From assembly GCA_964622775.1 (NCBI GenBank), contig CAZUSO010000009.1, positions 1-63,229 of the forward strand: a DNA stretch of 63,229 nt. Reading direction: 5' to 3'. A program made the position numbers and the translations under genes. The notes beneath the pieces were generated by a model. It had not been told where the DNA came from and did no database searches. It worked only from the letters and a program-made list of their open reading frames with translations. This DNA comes from CAZUSO01 sp964622775. Its GTDB lineage: Bacteria; Bacteroidota; Bacteroidia; Chitinophagales; Chitinophagaceae. Position 1 is the stretch's first letter, and each line of letters opens with the position of its first letter. Below, one piece after another: positions 26,401 to 34,725 of the stretch.

Positions 26401-27441
26401 ATGGCTAAAAGAACAAACAATACAGGATTATCAAATGCTAAAACAGTTTTTTCTGACGAAAAGTTGTTTACCGAATTATCGCAACTGATAGAGCAAAGCC
26501 GCTATCAGTTGGCAATGTATGCTAACAGTACCCTTACTATTTTGTTTTGGCAGGTGGGCAAACGTATCAATGACGAAATACTGCAAAACCAGAGAGCTGA
26601 TTATGGGGAAAAGATTGTGCCGACGGTGTCGGCACAATTGGAAAGTCACCACGGACGGAACTTTACTTTAAAGAACGTAAGGAGAATGATAAAATTTGCT
26701 CAACAATTTTCCGATTTTCAAATTGTCGTTACACTGTCACGACAATTAAGTTGGTCGCATTTTATAGAACTCTTACCTCTTAAAACTTACGAAGCAAAAC
26801 AGTTCTATGCACAATTAGCCATAAACGGAACACTTGGTATAAGAGAACTAAGAAAGGAAATTGCGGGTAAAACCTTTGAACGTACCACTATTGCCAATAT
26901 ACAAGCAACGCAAAACGATAATATTCCAATCAACACATTCAAAGACCCTTATCTTTTAGATTTTCTTGGGCTGCAAAACGGTTATTTGGAAAAAGATATT
27001 GAAACGGCTATCCTGAACGAGCTGGAAAAATTTATTCTTGAGTTGGGAAAAGGCTTTGCTTTTGTAGAACGGCAAAAAAGAATGATAATAGACGGGGAAG
27101 ATTTTTATCTTGATTTATTGTTTTATCACCGTTCATTGAGACGATTAGTTGTCATTGAATTAAAATTGGGGAAGTTTCAGGCAAAATATAAAGGACAAAT
27201 GGAACTCTATCTGAAATGGCTCAACAAAAACGAGCGTAAAGAGGGAGAAGAACTCCCAATCGGGCTGATACTTTGTGCAGAAAGCAGCAGGGAACAAATT
27301 GAACTGTTAGAAATGCACAAAGACGGCATTATGGTAGCTGAGTATTGGACAGAATTACCACCTAAAAAAGAATTGGAAAAGAAATTGCATTTAGCCCTCA
27401 TAGAAGCAAGAGAACGTTTTGAACGAAAAAAATTATTGTAA
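26401..27441 (+). CDS. DUF1016/YhcG family PDDEXK nuclease
   Basis: The 346-residue protein has the N-terminal DUF1016 domain (LSQLIEQSRYQLAMYANSTLTILFWQVGKRI, LSRQLSWSHFIELLPL) and a C-terminal PD-(D/E)xK domain (FYLDLLFYHRSLRRLVVIELKLGKF) with the Asp and ExK catalytic residues intact. Members occur on mobile elements, often as solitary accessory genes, sometimes near restriction-modification systems; physiological substrates are uncertain. It is flanked on both sides by palindromic modules and repeat arrays, and its composition is more AT-rich than housekeeping genes here, so horizontal acquisition is likely. Confidence 0.9.
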   Translation: MAKRTNNTGLSNAKTVFSDEKLFTELSQLIEQSRYQLAMYANSTLTILFWQVGKRINDEILQNQRADYGEKIVPTVSAQLESHHGRNFTLKNVRRMIKFAQQFSDFQIVVTLSRQLSWSHFIELLPLKTYEAKQFYAQLAINGTLGIRELRKEIAGKTFERTTIANIQATQNDNIPINTFKDPYLLDFLGLQNGYLEKDIETAILNELEKFILELGKGFAFVERQKRMIIDGEDFYLDLLFYHRSLRRLVVIELKLGKFQAKYKGQMELYLKWLNKNERKEGEELPIGLILCAESSREQIELLEMHKDGIMVAEYWTELPPKKELEKKLHLALIEARERFERKKLL

Positions 27442-27526
27442 TTTTTCCTTTATGCAGACGGCTCGGCAACGTTTCTAACAAGAAACCATAACAGACAGAC
27501 AACCGATTAGCCTTTCAGCCTGCACC

Positions 27527-27651
27527 CATTTGTCTTTGCCCCTGCCCGAAAACCCAACCCACAGGCAAAGCCAAAAGAGTGCAGTGCTTGCGCACTTGAT
27601 ACTTTTTGTTTTACCCCGGCACACCTGCCATTCGGCAAAAACAAAAAGAGC
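27527..27651. repeat. Two palindromic modules behind the DUF1016 gene
   Basis: Module one (27527-27579) has arms TTTGTCTTTGCC and GGCAAAGCCAAA. Module two (27596-27651) has arms TTTTTGTTTT and AAAACAAAAA. Each is followed by AGAG. AGTGCAGTGCT (27578-27588) sits between them. Together with 26286-26339 they show a constant frame with changing but still complementary stems. Confidence 0.5.
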
Positions 27652-27764
27652 CAAATTCCCCTACGCTCCATTCAGACGATTATATCCGAATGAACAGAAA
27701 CTCACTGGATTGGACAACATAAATACGCTATGGAGCATCAGGATTTCAAATCCTGTTTTATCAG

Positions 27765-28345
27765 TAGTTCGGTTGTACTATTCGTGTTTAGATTCCTACG
27801 GAATGACGGAAGGTTTCTGGGGTCATTCCGGAACCTTCTCCGGGGTCTCCCGTCCGGCATTTCTCCATAAATGCCGGACAGGGGGCATTTGCCGTCACGA
27901 CTATTATACGGTCATGCTGTAAGCATCTTTTTTAATTATGGATTATGGATGTAATTGTTGTACCGTTCGTGTTTAGATTCCTACGGAATGACGGAAGGTT
28001 TCTGGGGTCATTCCGGGACGTTCTACGGGGTCTCCCGTCCGGCATTTCTCCATAAATGCCGGACAGGGAACTTTTACTGTCACATCTACTATGCGGTCAT
28101 GCTGTAAGCATCTTTTTTAATTATGAATTATGGATTATGAATGTAATTGTTGCACCGTTCGTGTTTAGATTCCTACGGAATGACGGAAGGTTGTTCCAAA
28201 CATTGTCAGGCTGTAAGCATCTACACTCCTACATTCGTTCAAAGCGCTTTTAGATTCCTACGGAATGACAGCAGGTTGTTCCAAACATTGTCATGCTGTA
28301 AGCATCTACACATCCCTACACTCGCTCAAAGCATTCTTAGATTCC
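27765..28345. repeat. Second array of ~190 bp direct repeats with shorter derivatives
   Basis: Two complete units like those at 25436-25990 start near 27770 and 27950. They are followed by a partial unit at 28142 and two short derivatives (to 28345) with only TTAGATTCCTACGGAATGAC and TGTCA-GCTGTAAGCATCTACA. The apparent reading frames here are not genes. Confidence 0.85.
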
Positions 28346-28476
28346 TACGGAATGACAAGCTTTTGGAAACTCCACCCTTAACGGTTCCTGGAGATGCTCC
28401 CGTGTGGTATTTGCTATCAATTCCGCTGTTTGTAGAACGAAAGCCTTAAATGAAAAACCAACCTGGTTACTCAGTT

Positions 28477-28836
28477 ATGGAAAATATCTTTTATAAAGAG
28501 GAGTCTTATAAAATAATCGGTTTGTGTATGGAGGTGCATAATATACTTGGGAAAGGGTTTAGCGAATCGGTATATAAAGATGCTCTGGAAATTGAATTCA
28601 GGAATAATGGCGTACCATATGATCGGGAAAGAAGGTTTGATATTTTATACAAAGGCATAAAACTGCCACATTTTTATAACGCGGATTTTGTTTTATACAA
28701 CTGCATTATTTTTGAAACCAAAGCAATTGAAATGCTCACTTCAGGTAATTTAAAACAAACACTAAATTACCTGGCAGCAAGCCGTCTGAAATTAGGTTTA
28801 TTGGTAAACTTCGGCGAAGATTCCTTAAAATTATAA
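28477..28836 (+). CDS. GxxExxY family protein (PD-(D/E)xK-type, PDDEXK_3)
   Basis: The family-naming motif is GFSESVY (G-x-x-E-x-x-Y) in VHNILGKGFSESVYKDALEIEF. The second core is NADFVLYNCIIFETKAIE with the Asp and ExK residues of the PD-(D/E)xK fold. Length (~119 residues) is typical. Function is unknown; these genes are scattered among repeats and mobile regions in Bacteroidota. An in-frame ATG 27 bases upstream (28450) is an alternative start. It sits between the repeat array and the RhuM relic. Confidence 0.85.
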   Translation: MENIFYKEESYKIIGLCMEVHNILGKGFSESVYKDALEIEFRNNGVPYDRERRFDILYKGIKLPHFYNADFVLYNCIIFETKAIEMLTSGNLKQTLNYLAASRLKLGLLVNFGEDSLKL

Positions 28837-28896
28837 ACGGGTTGTTCTATAATTATTCGTGCTAATTCGTGAAATTCGTGTCTGAAATTCGTGTCT

Positions 28897-29188
28897 ATGA
28901 AAGAATTGCAGTTTTTAATATACAACACACCACAGGAAGACATCAAAGTAGATGTGGTTATAAAAGATGAAACGATATGGCTTACCCAAAAAGCAATGTC
29001 CGAGTTGTTTGGTGTGCAAATTCCTGCAATAAGCAAGCATTTAAAAAATATTTTCCAGGAGAATAAATTGGAAGAAAAGTGGTTGTTTCCATTTTGGAAA
29101 TAACCACTCCGCACGGTGCTATCGCTGATAAAACACAAAATAAAGAAGCTAAGTTTTACAACTTAGATGCCATTATTTCGGTAGGTTA
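28897..29188 (+). pseudogene. RhuM-family gene relic, frameshifted and truncated
   Basis: The first 60 residues (IYNTPQEDIKVDVVIKDETIW, LTQKAMSELFGVQ) are the N-terminus of a virulence-type RhuM protein. The frame stops at 29103, but the next one continues the family sequence (VSILEITTPHGAIADKTQ, KEAKFYNLDAIISVG) up to about 29180. There the similarity ends at the junction with the rmlB/rmlA relic. One frameshift near 29085 and loss of the remaining ~250 residues make it a pseudogene. Confidence 0.75.
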
Positions 29189-29755
29189 GGCTATTTCTTC
29201 CGGGCAACCGATCTTTAAGCCCTGACGCTGCTCTATGATCTGCACAAACTGGCTGGCCTGTATCAGCGAATCATGCGTACCGGTATCCAACCAGGCCGTT
29301 CCACGGTTTAATACCCCTACCTTCAGGCGACCCTGACCGAGATATTCAATATTTACATCCGTTATTTCATATTCTCCACGAGCGGAAGAAGACAGGTTTT
29401 TGGCAATATCAATTACGGAATTATCATAAAAATATAAGCCGGGAATCGCATAGTTCGATTTAGGCGCCTGTGGCTTTTCCGCTAAGGAAACGGCATTGAA
29501 CTGATCTTCAAACTCCACTACGCCATAACGCTCCGGATTACTTACCCGATAAGCGAATATTACGCCGCCATCCGTACTGACATGATAAAAGCGATGCACC
29601 TTCAGGTCGTCTTTCCATTGCTGATGGGCGGCATTCAACAGGCATACAGTTCCCGCAACATTGGTCATTACAAACTCCAAGGGGATGCTGATAGAACGAC
29701 CCGCATGCGATTTCGCTGCTAAGTGAGAATGATAGCATCCGGTGGCGAACCGCTA
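29186..29755 (-). pseudogene. Chimeric relic: RmlB fragment joined in frame to RmlA C-terminal part
   Basis: Reading on the minus strand, the first part is dTDP-glucose 4,6-dehydratase (RmlB): PPDAII, then after a 2-base frameshift HLAAKSHAGRSISIPLEF, VMTNVAGTVCLLNAA and RFYHVSTDG. At about 29570 the frame passes directly into glucose-1-phosphate thymidylyltransferase (RmlA): VIFAYRVSNPERYGVVEFE, SLAEKPQAPKSNYAIPGLY, GEYEITDVN and RGTAWLDTGTHDSL to the natural C-terminus. RmlA's nucleotide-binding N-terminal half and both active sites are incomplete, so no function is expected. This marks loss of a dTDP-rhamnose operon at the end of the glycan locus. Confidence 0.8.
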
Positions 29756-29952
29756 AATAAGCAGTTTGGCGAAAGAGCGGATTTCCGTCAAAGTTGAAAG
29801 TTTCGTCTTCGCTTGTCGCAAAAACCGCTTGGTTTTTGTGACAAAATTTGTAAGTTCGCAGCGTCAAGCGGTTTTGCTTACGGCAGTGCAAAATTCAAGT
29901 TTTCGGCTTCAATTTTCCGCTCCTTTGCCAAGTTGCCGAACGGTTAGCAGAA
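29756..29952. repeat. Palindrome-rich boundary in front of the hexapeptide transferase gene
   Basis: Arms GCAAAAACCGCTTG (29818-29831) and CAAGCGGTTTTGC (29865-29877) pair with one bulged A. CGGCAGTGCAAAA follows at 29881. The segment ends in CCGAACGGTTAGCAG, similar to GGAACCGTTAGCGG at 26149. It interrupts the rml relic. Confidence 0.5.
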
Positions 29953-30588
29953 ATGAAAAAAATTAAATCGCTATACAAGTTATGCAGAAAATCAAACTTA
30001 AATTTTCTGACAGTTCTATTTCAATATTTATTTTATGTTGCTAATAGAAAGAAAATAATTTCTCATAACACAATTATAAATGGGCTTAAAAATATACGAA
30101 CAGGCGGACTTCTTAAAATTGGAGTTAATTATGTTGGATTTGTTCACAAAAAAGACATTACTTTTTTAAACATTAAGGGACAAGCTGAATTTGCAGGAAA
30201 CTTTTCTATAGGCAAAGGTTGCCGGTTTGACATAGGCAAAAATGCAAATGTTTTTTTCGGAAAAGACAGTTACATAAATCCATTTACAAACTTAATTATT
30301 ATGCACAAACTTAAAATAGGTGACAATTGTGCTATATCTTGGAATTGTCAATTTTTAGACGAAGATTTTCACGAAATAAAATATCAGGGCAAAAAGGAAA
30401 CCCCTGAAGAAATTATAATAGGAAATAAAGTTTGGATTGGTTCGAATGTATGTGTCTATAAAGGGACATTTATTCCAAACGGATGTGTAATTGCATCAAA
30501 CTCGGTAGTAAAAGGAGGATTTGAAGAAGAAAATGTGTTAATTGCCGGCAATCCTGCAAAAGTAATTAAGAGAAATATTAGTTGGTAA
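29953..30588 (+). CDS. Left-handed beta-helix (hexapeptide) acyltransferase, WbbJ/CapG-like
   Basis: The 211-residue protein has a basic N-terminal segment and hexapeptide repeats from about residue 60: IKGQAEFAGNFSIGKGCRF, LKIGDNCAISWNCQF, then IIIGNKVWIGSNVCVYKG and IPNGCVIASNSVVKGG, closing with LIAGNPAKVIK. The catalytic His of this class fits DEDFHEIKY. It probably O- or N-acetylates a surface sugar. It lies on the opposite strand to the glycan locus, is very AT-rich, and is framed by the palindromic boundary elements, so it looks like an inserted cassette. Confidence 0.82.
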   Translation: MKKIKSLYKLCRKSNLNFLTVLFQYLFYVANRKKIISHNTIINGLKNIRTGGLLKIGVNYVGFVHKKDITFLNIKGQAEFAGNFSIGKGCRFDIGKNANVFFGKDSYINPFTNLIIMHKLKIGDNCAISWNCQFLDEDFHEIKYQGKKETPEEIIIGNKVWIGSNVCVYKGTFIPNGCVIASNSVVKGGFEEENVLIAGNPAKVIKRNISW

Positions 30589-31371
30589 AATTCACTTTTG
30601 CTACAAGGTTGCCGAAAGCGGAGCCGAAATGCAAAATTCAGCTTTTTTTGTACTTCGATTGAAGTGCAGTGCTAAAATTCCCGCCCATCGCCAATACGCA
30701 GTTCGTTATTTGTCATTCTAAAATGTTCAAAAAATCAACAATAATGTTTGACAGGCTAAATGAAGTTCGTCTAACACCTTTTCAAGCGACAAACCGTGTG
30801 GCGGAATGGCATACTCAACTGTTTGCCAATGACTTTTTTGCGGTGCAACAACCCCCAAGTTGGCGGAAACGTATTGGAAATATTAAACTTAAGATAACGC
30901 TATGTTCATATCCCATCAATATCTGCGGCATAATTTTACAGAAAAAATGATGATAGCAATTCTTATAGCAGCAAGCTGGATATGGCTCATTTATGAAATC
31001 AGGAACCCCAAGGCCGTACATCAATACCCCGAAGACTTTTATCTTTAGGCCTCCGGGATACTGATTTATGCTCTGCTGCGGTGTTCCCACCCACCACGGC
31101 ATTTGGCTGGATGTGACGATATAATAACCGGGTACTTTGGTTTCTGATCCGGTGGATATAGGCTCCGGAAGCTCGTAGTCCGGAGCTTTTATTTCAATGA
31201 ACTCCTACAGTCAGAAGCTGCTTACCGCTACGACGTAGCCGGAAAACTACACCGAACACCTGCTTGAAGATTACGGCGACCCGGATTTATAACCTCCGGA
31301 CTAATGATATCAATCATATCCTTAACTCTATGATAAAGTAGCAATTGCACTTACTATATTTCAAGCTGCTT
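30589..31371. other. Decayed region between cassette and manC
   Basis: No intact gene. The 16-mer AAGTGCAGTGCTAAAA recurs at 30662. A minus-strand frame from about 31198 to 30950 reads like protein (KAPDYELPEPISTGSETKVP, SSQMPWWVGTPQQSINQYPG, KVFGVLMYGLGVPDFINE) but has no start or ribosome site; probably a gene fragment I cannot name. A hairpin GCTCCGGA/TCCGGAGC at 31162-31186 followed by TTTTATTT resembles a plus-strand terminator. Confidence 0.4.
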
Positions 31372-32373
31372 TTATCGCAACAATTCCGGCTTTTCCTTTT
31401 CCAAACGATCATATACCTGCTTCACCTGTTGGGTTTTATCTCTTGGTACAATTAGCACGGCATCCTCGGTCTCTACATAAATCAGGTCTTCTATACCGAT
31501 AAATTCAATGTGCTTATGGGTATTGCCTAATATCAGATTCTTCTGATGCGTATATTTGGGATCCTTTTCCAGATAAGCCCATATTGATTCAAAAGAGCCG
31601 AGATCGCTCCAGTCGAAATCAAAAGGCACCACCTTTATTTTCTGCGAATGTTCCATTACGGCATAATCCACACTCAAAGCCGGAATTTCCATGGTTTCTT
31701 TACCCGGTAAAAAACCATCGGCTATTTTATCATAAGCCGCTTTAGCTGTTCTATATATTTCAGGAGCGAATGTTTTCAGTTCTTCAAGGTAAACGGAAGC
31801 TTTAAAGCAAAACATCCCGCTGTTCCACAAGTAATGTTTGCTTTCCACATATTTTTTGGCTTGCTCAATATCCGGCTTTTCTTTAAAGGACAGCACATTA
31901 CAGGCCTCATCATGCTCAATATACCCGTAACCTGTTTCGGGACGGGTTGGAACAGCGCCCAAAGTAACGATATAACCCTCTGCGGCTAATGCTGCGGCCC
32001 GGTTAACCGTTGCATTATAGACATCCTGCCCGATAATAATATGATCAGACGGCGTTACAAACAGCACATCATCAGTATCAACGGTAAAAGCGGCAAAAGC
32101 TATGGAAACAGCCGTATTGCGCGGAGCAGCTTCGATAATTTCCCCAAAACCGGAAATACCACATTGCTCAAAACCTTCCCGAGACAATTTATAATTATCA
32201 ATACTGCCCACTACCATAATTAGGTCTGCAACCAAGGCATTCCTTTGCACACACATTTGAAACAAAGTCTGGCCTTCAAACAGGGGTATATATTGCTTAG
32301 GTCTTGATTTGCGTGACAATGGCCAAAGCCGACTCCCTACCCCACCGGAAAGAATTACGTTAATGAGGGACAT
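31372..32373 (-). CDS. manC: Mannose-1-phosphate guanylyltransferase (ManC/CpsB-type, single domain)
   Basis: Makes GDP-mannose from GTP and mannose 1-phosphate. The pyrophosphorylase signature LSGGVGSRLWPLSRKSRPKQ is at the N-terminus. FVTPSDHII, TGYGYIE, FKEKPD and WNSGMFCFKASVYLEEL follow, and VPFDFDWSDLGSFESIW closes the catalytic core. At 333 residues it lacks the C-terminal isomerase half of bifunctional enzymes; that cupin is encoded separately at 42230. It is the last gene of the minus-strand glycan locus and supplies the precursor for gmd and fcl. Confidence 0.95.
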   Translation of the reverse strand: MSLINVILSGGVGSRLWPLSRKSRPKQYIPLFEGQTLFQMCVQRNALVADLIMVVGSIDNYKLSREGFEQCGISGFGEIIEAAPRNTAVSIAFAAFTVDTDDVLFVTPSDHIIIGQDVYNATVNRAAALAAEGYIVTLGAVPTRPETGYGYIEHDEACNVLSFKEKPDIEQAKKYVESKHYLWNSGMFCFKASVYLEELKTFAPEIYRTAKAAYDKIADGFLPGKETMEIPALSVDYAVMEHSQKIKVVPFDFDWSDLGSFESIWAYLEKDPKYTHQKNLILGNTHKHIEFIGIEDLIYVETEDAVLIVPRDKTQQVKQVYDRLEKEKPELLR

Positions 32374-32435
32374 AATGAATTATATAAATTTGCGACTAAT
32401 AAAATTAGCAGGTAATAAATAATAAGTTGTTTCAA

Positions 32436-33203
32436 TCAATCGAAATTTGGCTTAATTGGTTTAAACCCTTGCTTAGCCCATTGTTTAAACAATAAATACA
32501 GGAAAATAGTGTTGGTTACAGCATATCGTTTAAATAACCTTTTAGGTTCCTGTGCTAATCTGAATAACCATTCAAGACTAGCCCTCTGCATCCATCCCGG
32601 TGCTCTTTTTTGCATACCAATCATCACCGGAAGAGCACCACCTATTCCTATCATACAAGCATTGATTCTTCCTTTCATGGATGCCATCCATTTTTCCTGT
32701 TTAGGACAGCCTAGTGCGACAAATACAAAACCAGCGCTACACTCATTAATAATATTAATATACTCCTGATCTTCTTCTTGTGTTAGCGAACGAAAAGGAG
32801 GGCTTATCATCCCGGCAATATTCAACTGCGGGTAATATTGCCTGCAATATTCCTCTGTCTTGTCCAACATAGTCTGCGTTCCACCATAAAAAAAAACTTT
32901 TACCTGTTTCTCTTCTGACTCTTTTAGCAAATCCGGTAGTAAATCCATGCCAGCTACCCTGTCCTGCCGGATACCATATAAAAGCTTTAATGCTTTTACT
33001 AAGGGCATACCATCAGGTGTTACCACATTTGCATGATTAACAATTTGGACAAATTGTTGATCCTGGTATGCTTCAATGCACATGTGTACATTGGCTACAC
33101 AGACATAGGAAGATATTCTTTTTGTTCCCAGCTCCATGACACGCTCTATAAAGCTGACATAGAGACCTCTTGTTATATTTAAACTAATTACTTTACTCGT
33201 CAT
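32436..33203 (-). CDS. WecG/TagA/CpsF family glycosyltransferase (GT26), intact
   Basis: GT26 enzymes add the second sugar to a lipid-linked acceptor. Motifs are CVANVHMCIEAY, NVVTPDGMPLVKALK (catalytic Asp), DRVAGMDLLPDLL, VFFYGGTQTML, FVALGCPKQEKWM and the C-terminal RAPGWMQRASLEWLFRL with EPKRLFKRY. Length 255 is normal. It lies 62 bases upstream of manC and directly after a truncated paralogue. Confidence 0.93.
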   Translation of the reverse strand: MTSKVISLNITRGLYVSFIERVMELGTKRISSYVCVANVHMCIEAYQDQQFVQIVNHANVVTPDGMPLVKALKLLYGIRQDRVAGMDLLPDLLKESEEKQVKVFFYGGTQTMLDKTEEYCRQYYPQLNIAGMISPPFRSLTQEEDQEYINIINECSAGFVFVALGCPKQEKWMASMKGRINACMIGIGGALPVMIGMQKRAPGWMQRASLEWLFRLAQEPKRLFKRYAVTNTIFLYLLFKQWAKQGFKPIKPNFD

Positions 33204-33250
33204 TATTGATTTCTAAAGTTCTTTGAAAAACCCGCACATTTCTGTTTCTC

Positions 33251-33742
33251 CTAATTTCGGGGAGCTGTCATGCCAACGAACAACACATCGGGCTGAACTG
33301 CGTTTACAGCGACTATCATTTCATTGTTCTCTTTTTCAGTAAACTCGGGTTTATACGGTGGTGAATAGGTAAATATTTTTACGCGGGGAAACTCTTTTTC
33401 AGCCCTTTCCCTGATTTTTGACAGCGTAGCTTCACTGCTCCCCAAAAAGAAAGCCTTTCCCACGCATTGCTGCAAACGTTTCATTTCATAAAAAAACAAA
33501 TCGGCTCCGGCTATTTTTTTCAGTTTTTGTCCCCTTAGCCGTTTTATGGCCCACACAACACTTACTCCATCGGGAATCAACACATCACTGTTGTTTAATG
33601 CTTCCTGAAAGTATTTATCCTTACGGGAAATATTATAGGAGTGAGCGTTGATAGTGGATATCAGCTGTTTTTTGTTATCAAGTGCCGACAATTCGCCATC
33701 GAATATGTTGTAGGATTGTAATTTCATTTTCTGTTTTTCCAA
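33251..33742 (-). pseudogene. Truncated WecG/TagA/CpsF glycosyltransferase paralogue
   Basis: The 163 residues match GT26 from the N-terminus (TINAHSYNISRKD, LIPDGVSVVWAIKRL, KIAGADLFFYEM, FFLGSSEATL) but stop at FVGMTAPRN, exactly where family members read G-PKQEKW. About 80 C-terminal residues, including the membrane-binding RAP-W block, are missing. The start overlaps the end of the epimerase gene by 19 bases. It is probably inactive and may be a leftover of a duplication. Confidence 0.75.
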
Positions 33743-34725
33743 TAATCAAAATATTGTTTTCCTTCTCCTTGTAGCCAATCTAACGTTTCCTTTACATTAT
33801 CCTTAAGCTCATCATTGTATGAACCAAATTCTCGAATAGTAACATTAGTAGGCGCATAATAATCCTCAATCATATTTTTGAATCGCGTATTGTACAGCGG
33901 GAAAGGAATGCCGATTTTTCTCAGTACGGTACCTAAAAGTGCAGGTATGGCAAATACAATAATGGGGATTCTCTTTATCAATTTACTTCTGAATTGTAAT
34001 GAAAGCTGATTCAACCATTCGTATGAATCAATAGGAAGATCGCCCAAGTAGAAAGTCTGCTTATCCACTCTTTCTTTAGGAGCATTCATTATAGTGTCTA
34101 TCTGGTGCACGACATTTTTCACATAGGCATAAGTACGTATAATCTCCTTCTTTCCCGGCTGAAAATAGAATCCCTTCGCAATCATCTTCCACAATTCGTT
34201 CGGGTAGCGCATGTGCCACGGCCCCCACACATTGGTTGGTCGAACAATTGTCCAACAAGGAGTTAAATTTGCTTCTCGTGTGATTTTCTCAGTTATCACC
34301 TTGCTCTTTCCGTACGTCGTGTGAGGCCGATAGTCATCATCGTGCAATGCGAAAGGCAGCTTATGCGATTTATAGACATATTGCGTTGAAGTAACGATAA
34401 CTCTCTCTACGAAATCAAATTCCTTAATACAGTTTATCAAATTTCGTGTACCCTCCGTATTATCAATATAATCCTCCAATTTATTGCTGTCGCAATCCGC
34501 TTTGGCTGCCAAATGGATAATTACATCAGGCTTGTACTTTTCAATGGCCTGTCTTAACACGGCATAATCCAACAAGTTACCCTGCAACCAATATTTCTCT
34601 TGCCCCTCCTTAATGGATTTTGATCTATCGAAATTGACAAAGCCATATCCTTTCTTCTCAAATAATTCTACCAAATTCGTCCCTATAAAACCGGACGCAC
34701 CGGTTATAAATATTTTTGTATTCAT
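33724..34725 (-). CDS. NAD-dependent nucleotide-sugar epimerase/dehydratase (extended SDR)
   Basis: A Rossmann nucleotide site (FITGASGFIGTNLVELF), IIHLAAKADCD, TSTQYVYK and the catalytic Tyr-Lys in TTYGKSKVITEK are visible. NVWGPWHMRYPNELW resembles the substrate loop of sugar epimerases. The exact reaction is not readable; a UDP- or GDP-sugar 4-epimerase or reductase is likely. It overlaps the preceding glycosyltransferase gene by 4 bases (ATGA), so the two are coupled. Confidence 0.85.
   Translation of the reverse strand: MNTKIFITGASGFIGTNLVELFEKKGYGFVNFDRSKSIKEGQEKYWLQGNLLDYAVLRQAIEKYKPDVIIHLAAKADCDSNKLEDYIDNTEGTRNLINCIKEFDFVERVIVTSTQYVYKSHKLPFALHDDDYRPHTTYGKSKVITEKITREANLTPCWTIVRPTNVWGPWHMRYPNELWKMIAKGFYFQPGKKEIIRTYAYVKNVVHQIDTIMNAPKERVDKQTFYLGDLPIDSYEWLNQLSLQFRSKLIKRIPIIVFAIPALLGTVLRKIGIPFPLYNTRFKNMIEDYYAPTNVTIREFGSYNDELKDNVKETLDWLQGEGKQYFDYWKNRK

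Noticed and set aside
27530..27922. Plus-strand open frame of 130 codons
   Set aside because: It runs through palindromic modules and the ~190 bp repeat; similar frames appear in each repeat copy, showing an artefact.
25436..28345. CRISPR array
   Set aside because: Repeat units are ~185 bp with short conserved words at irregular spacing; there are no uniform 25-40 bp repeats with unique spacers and no cas genes.
30669..30950. Plus-strand open frame of 93 codons after the hexapeptide transferase
   Set aside because: It consists of the cassette-border words; the translation has no domain character.
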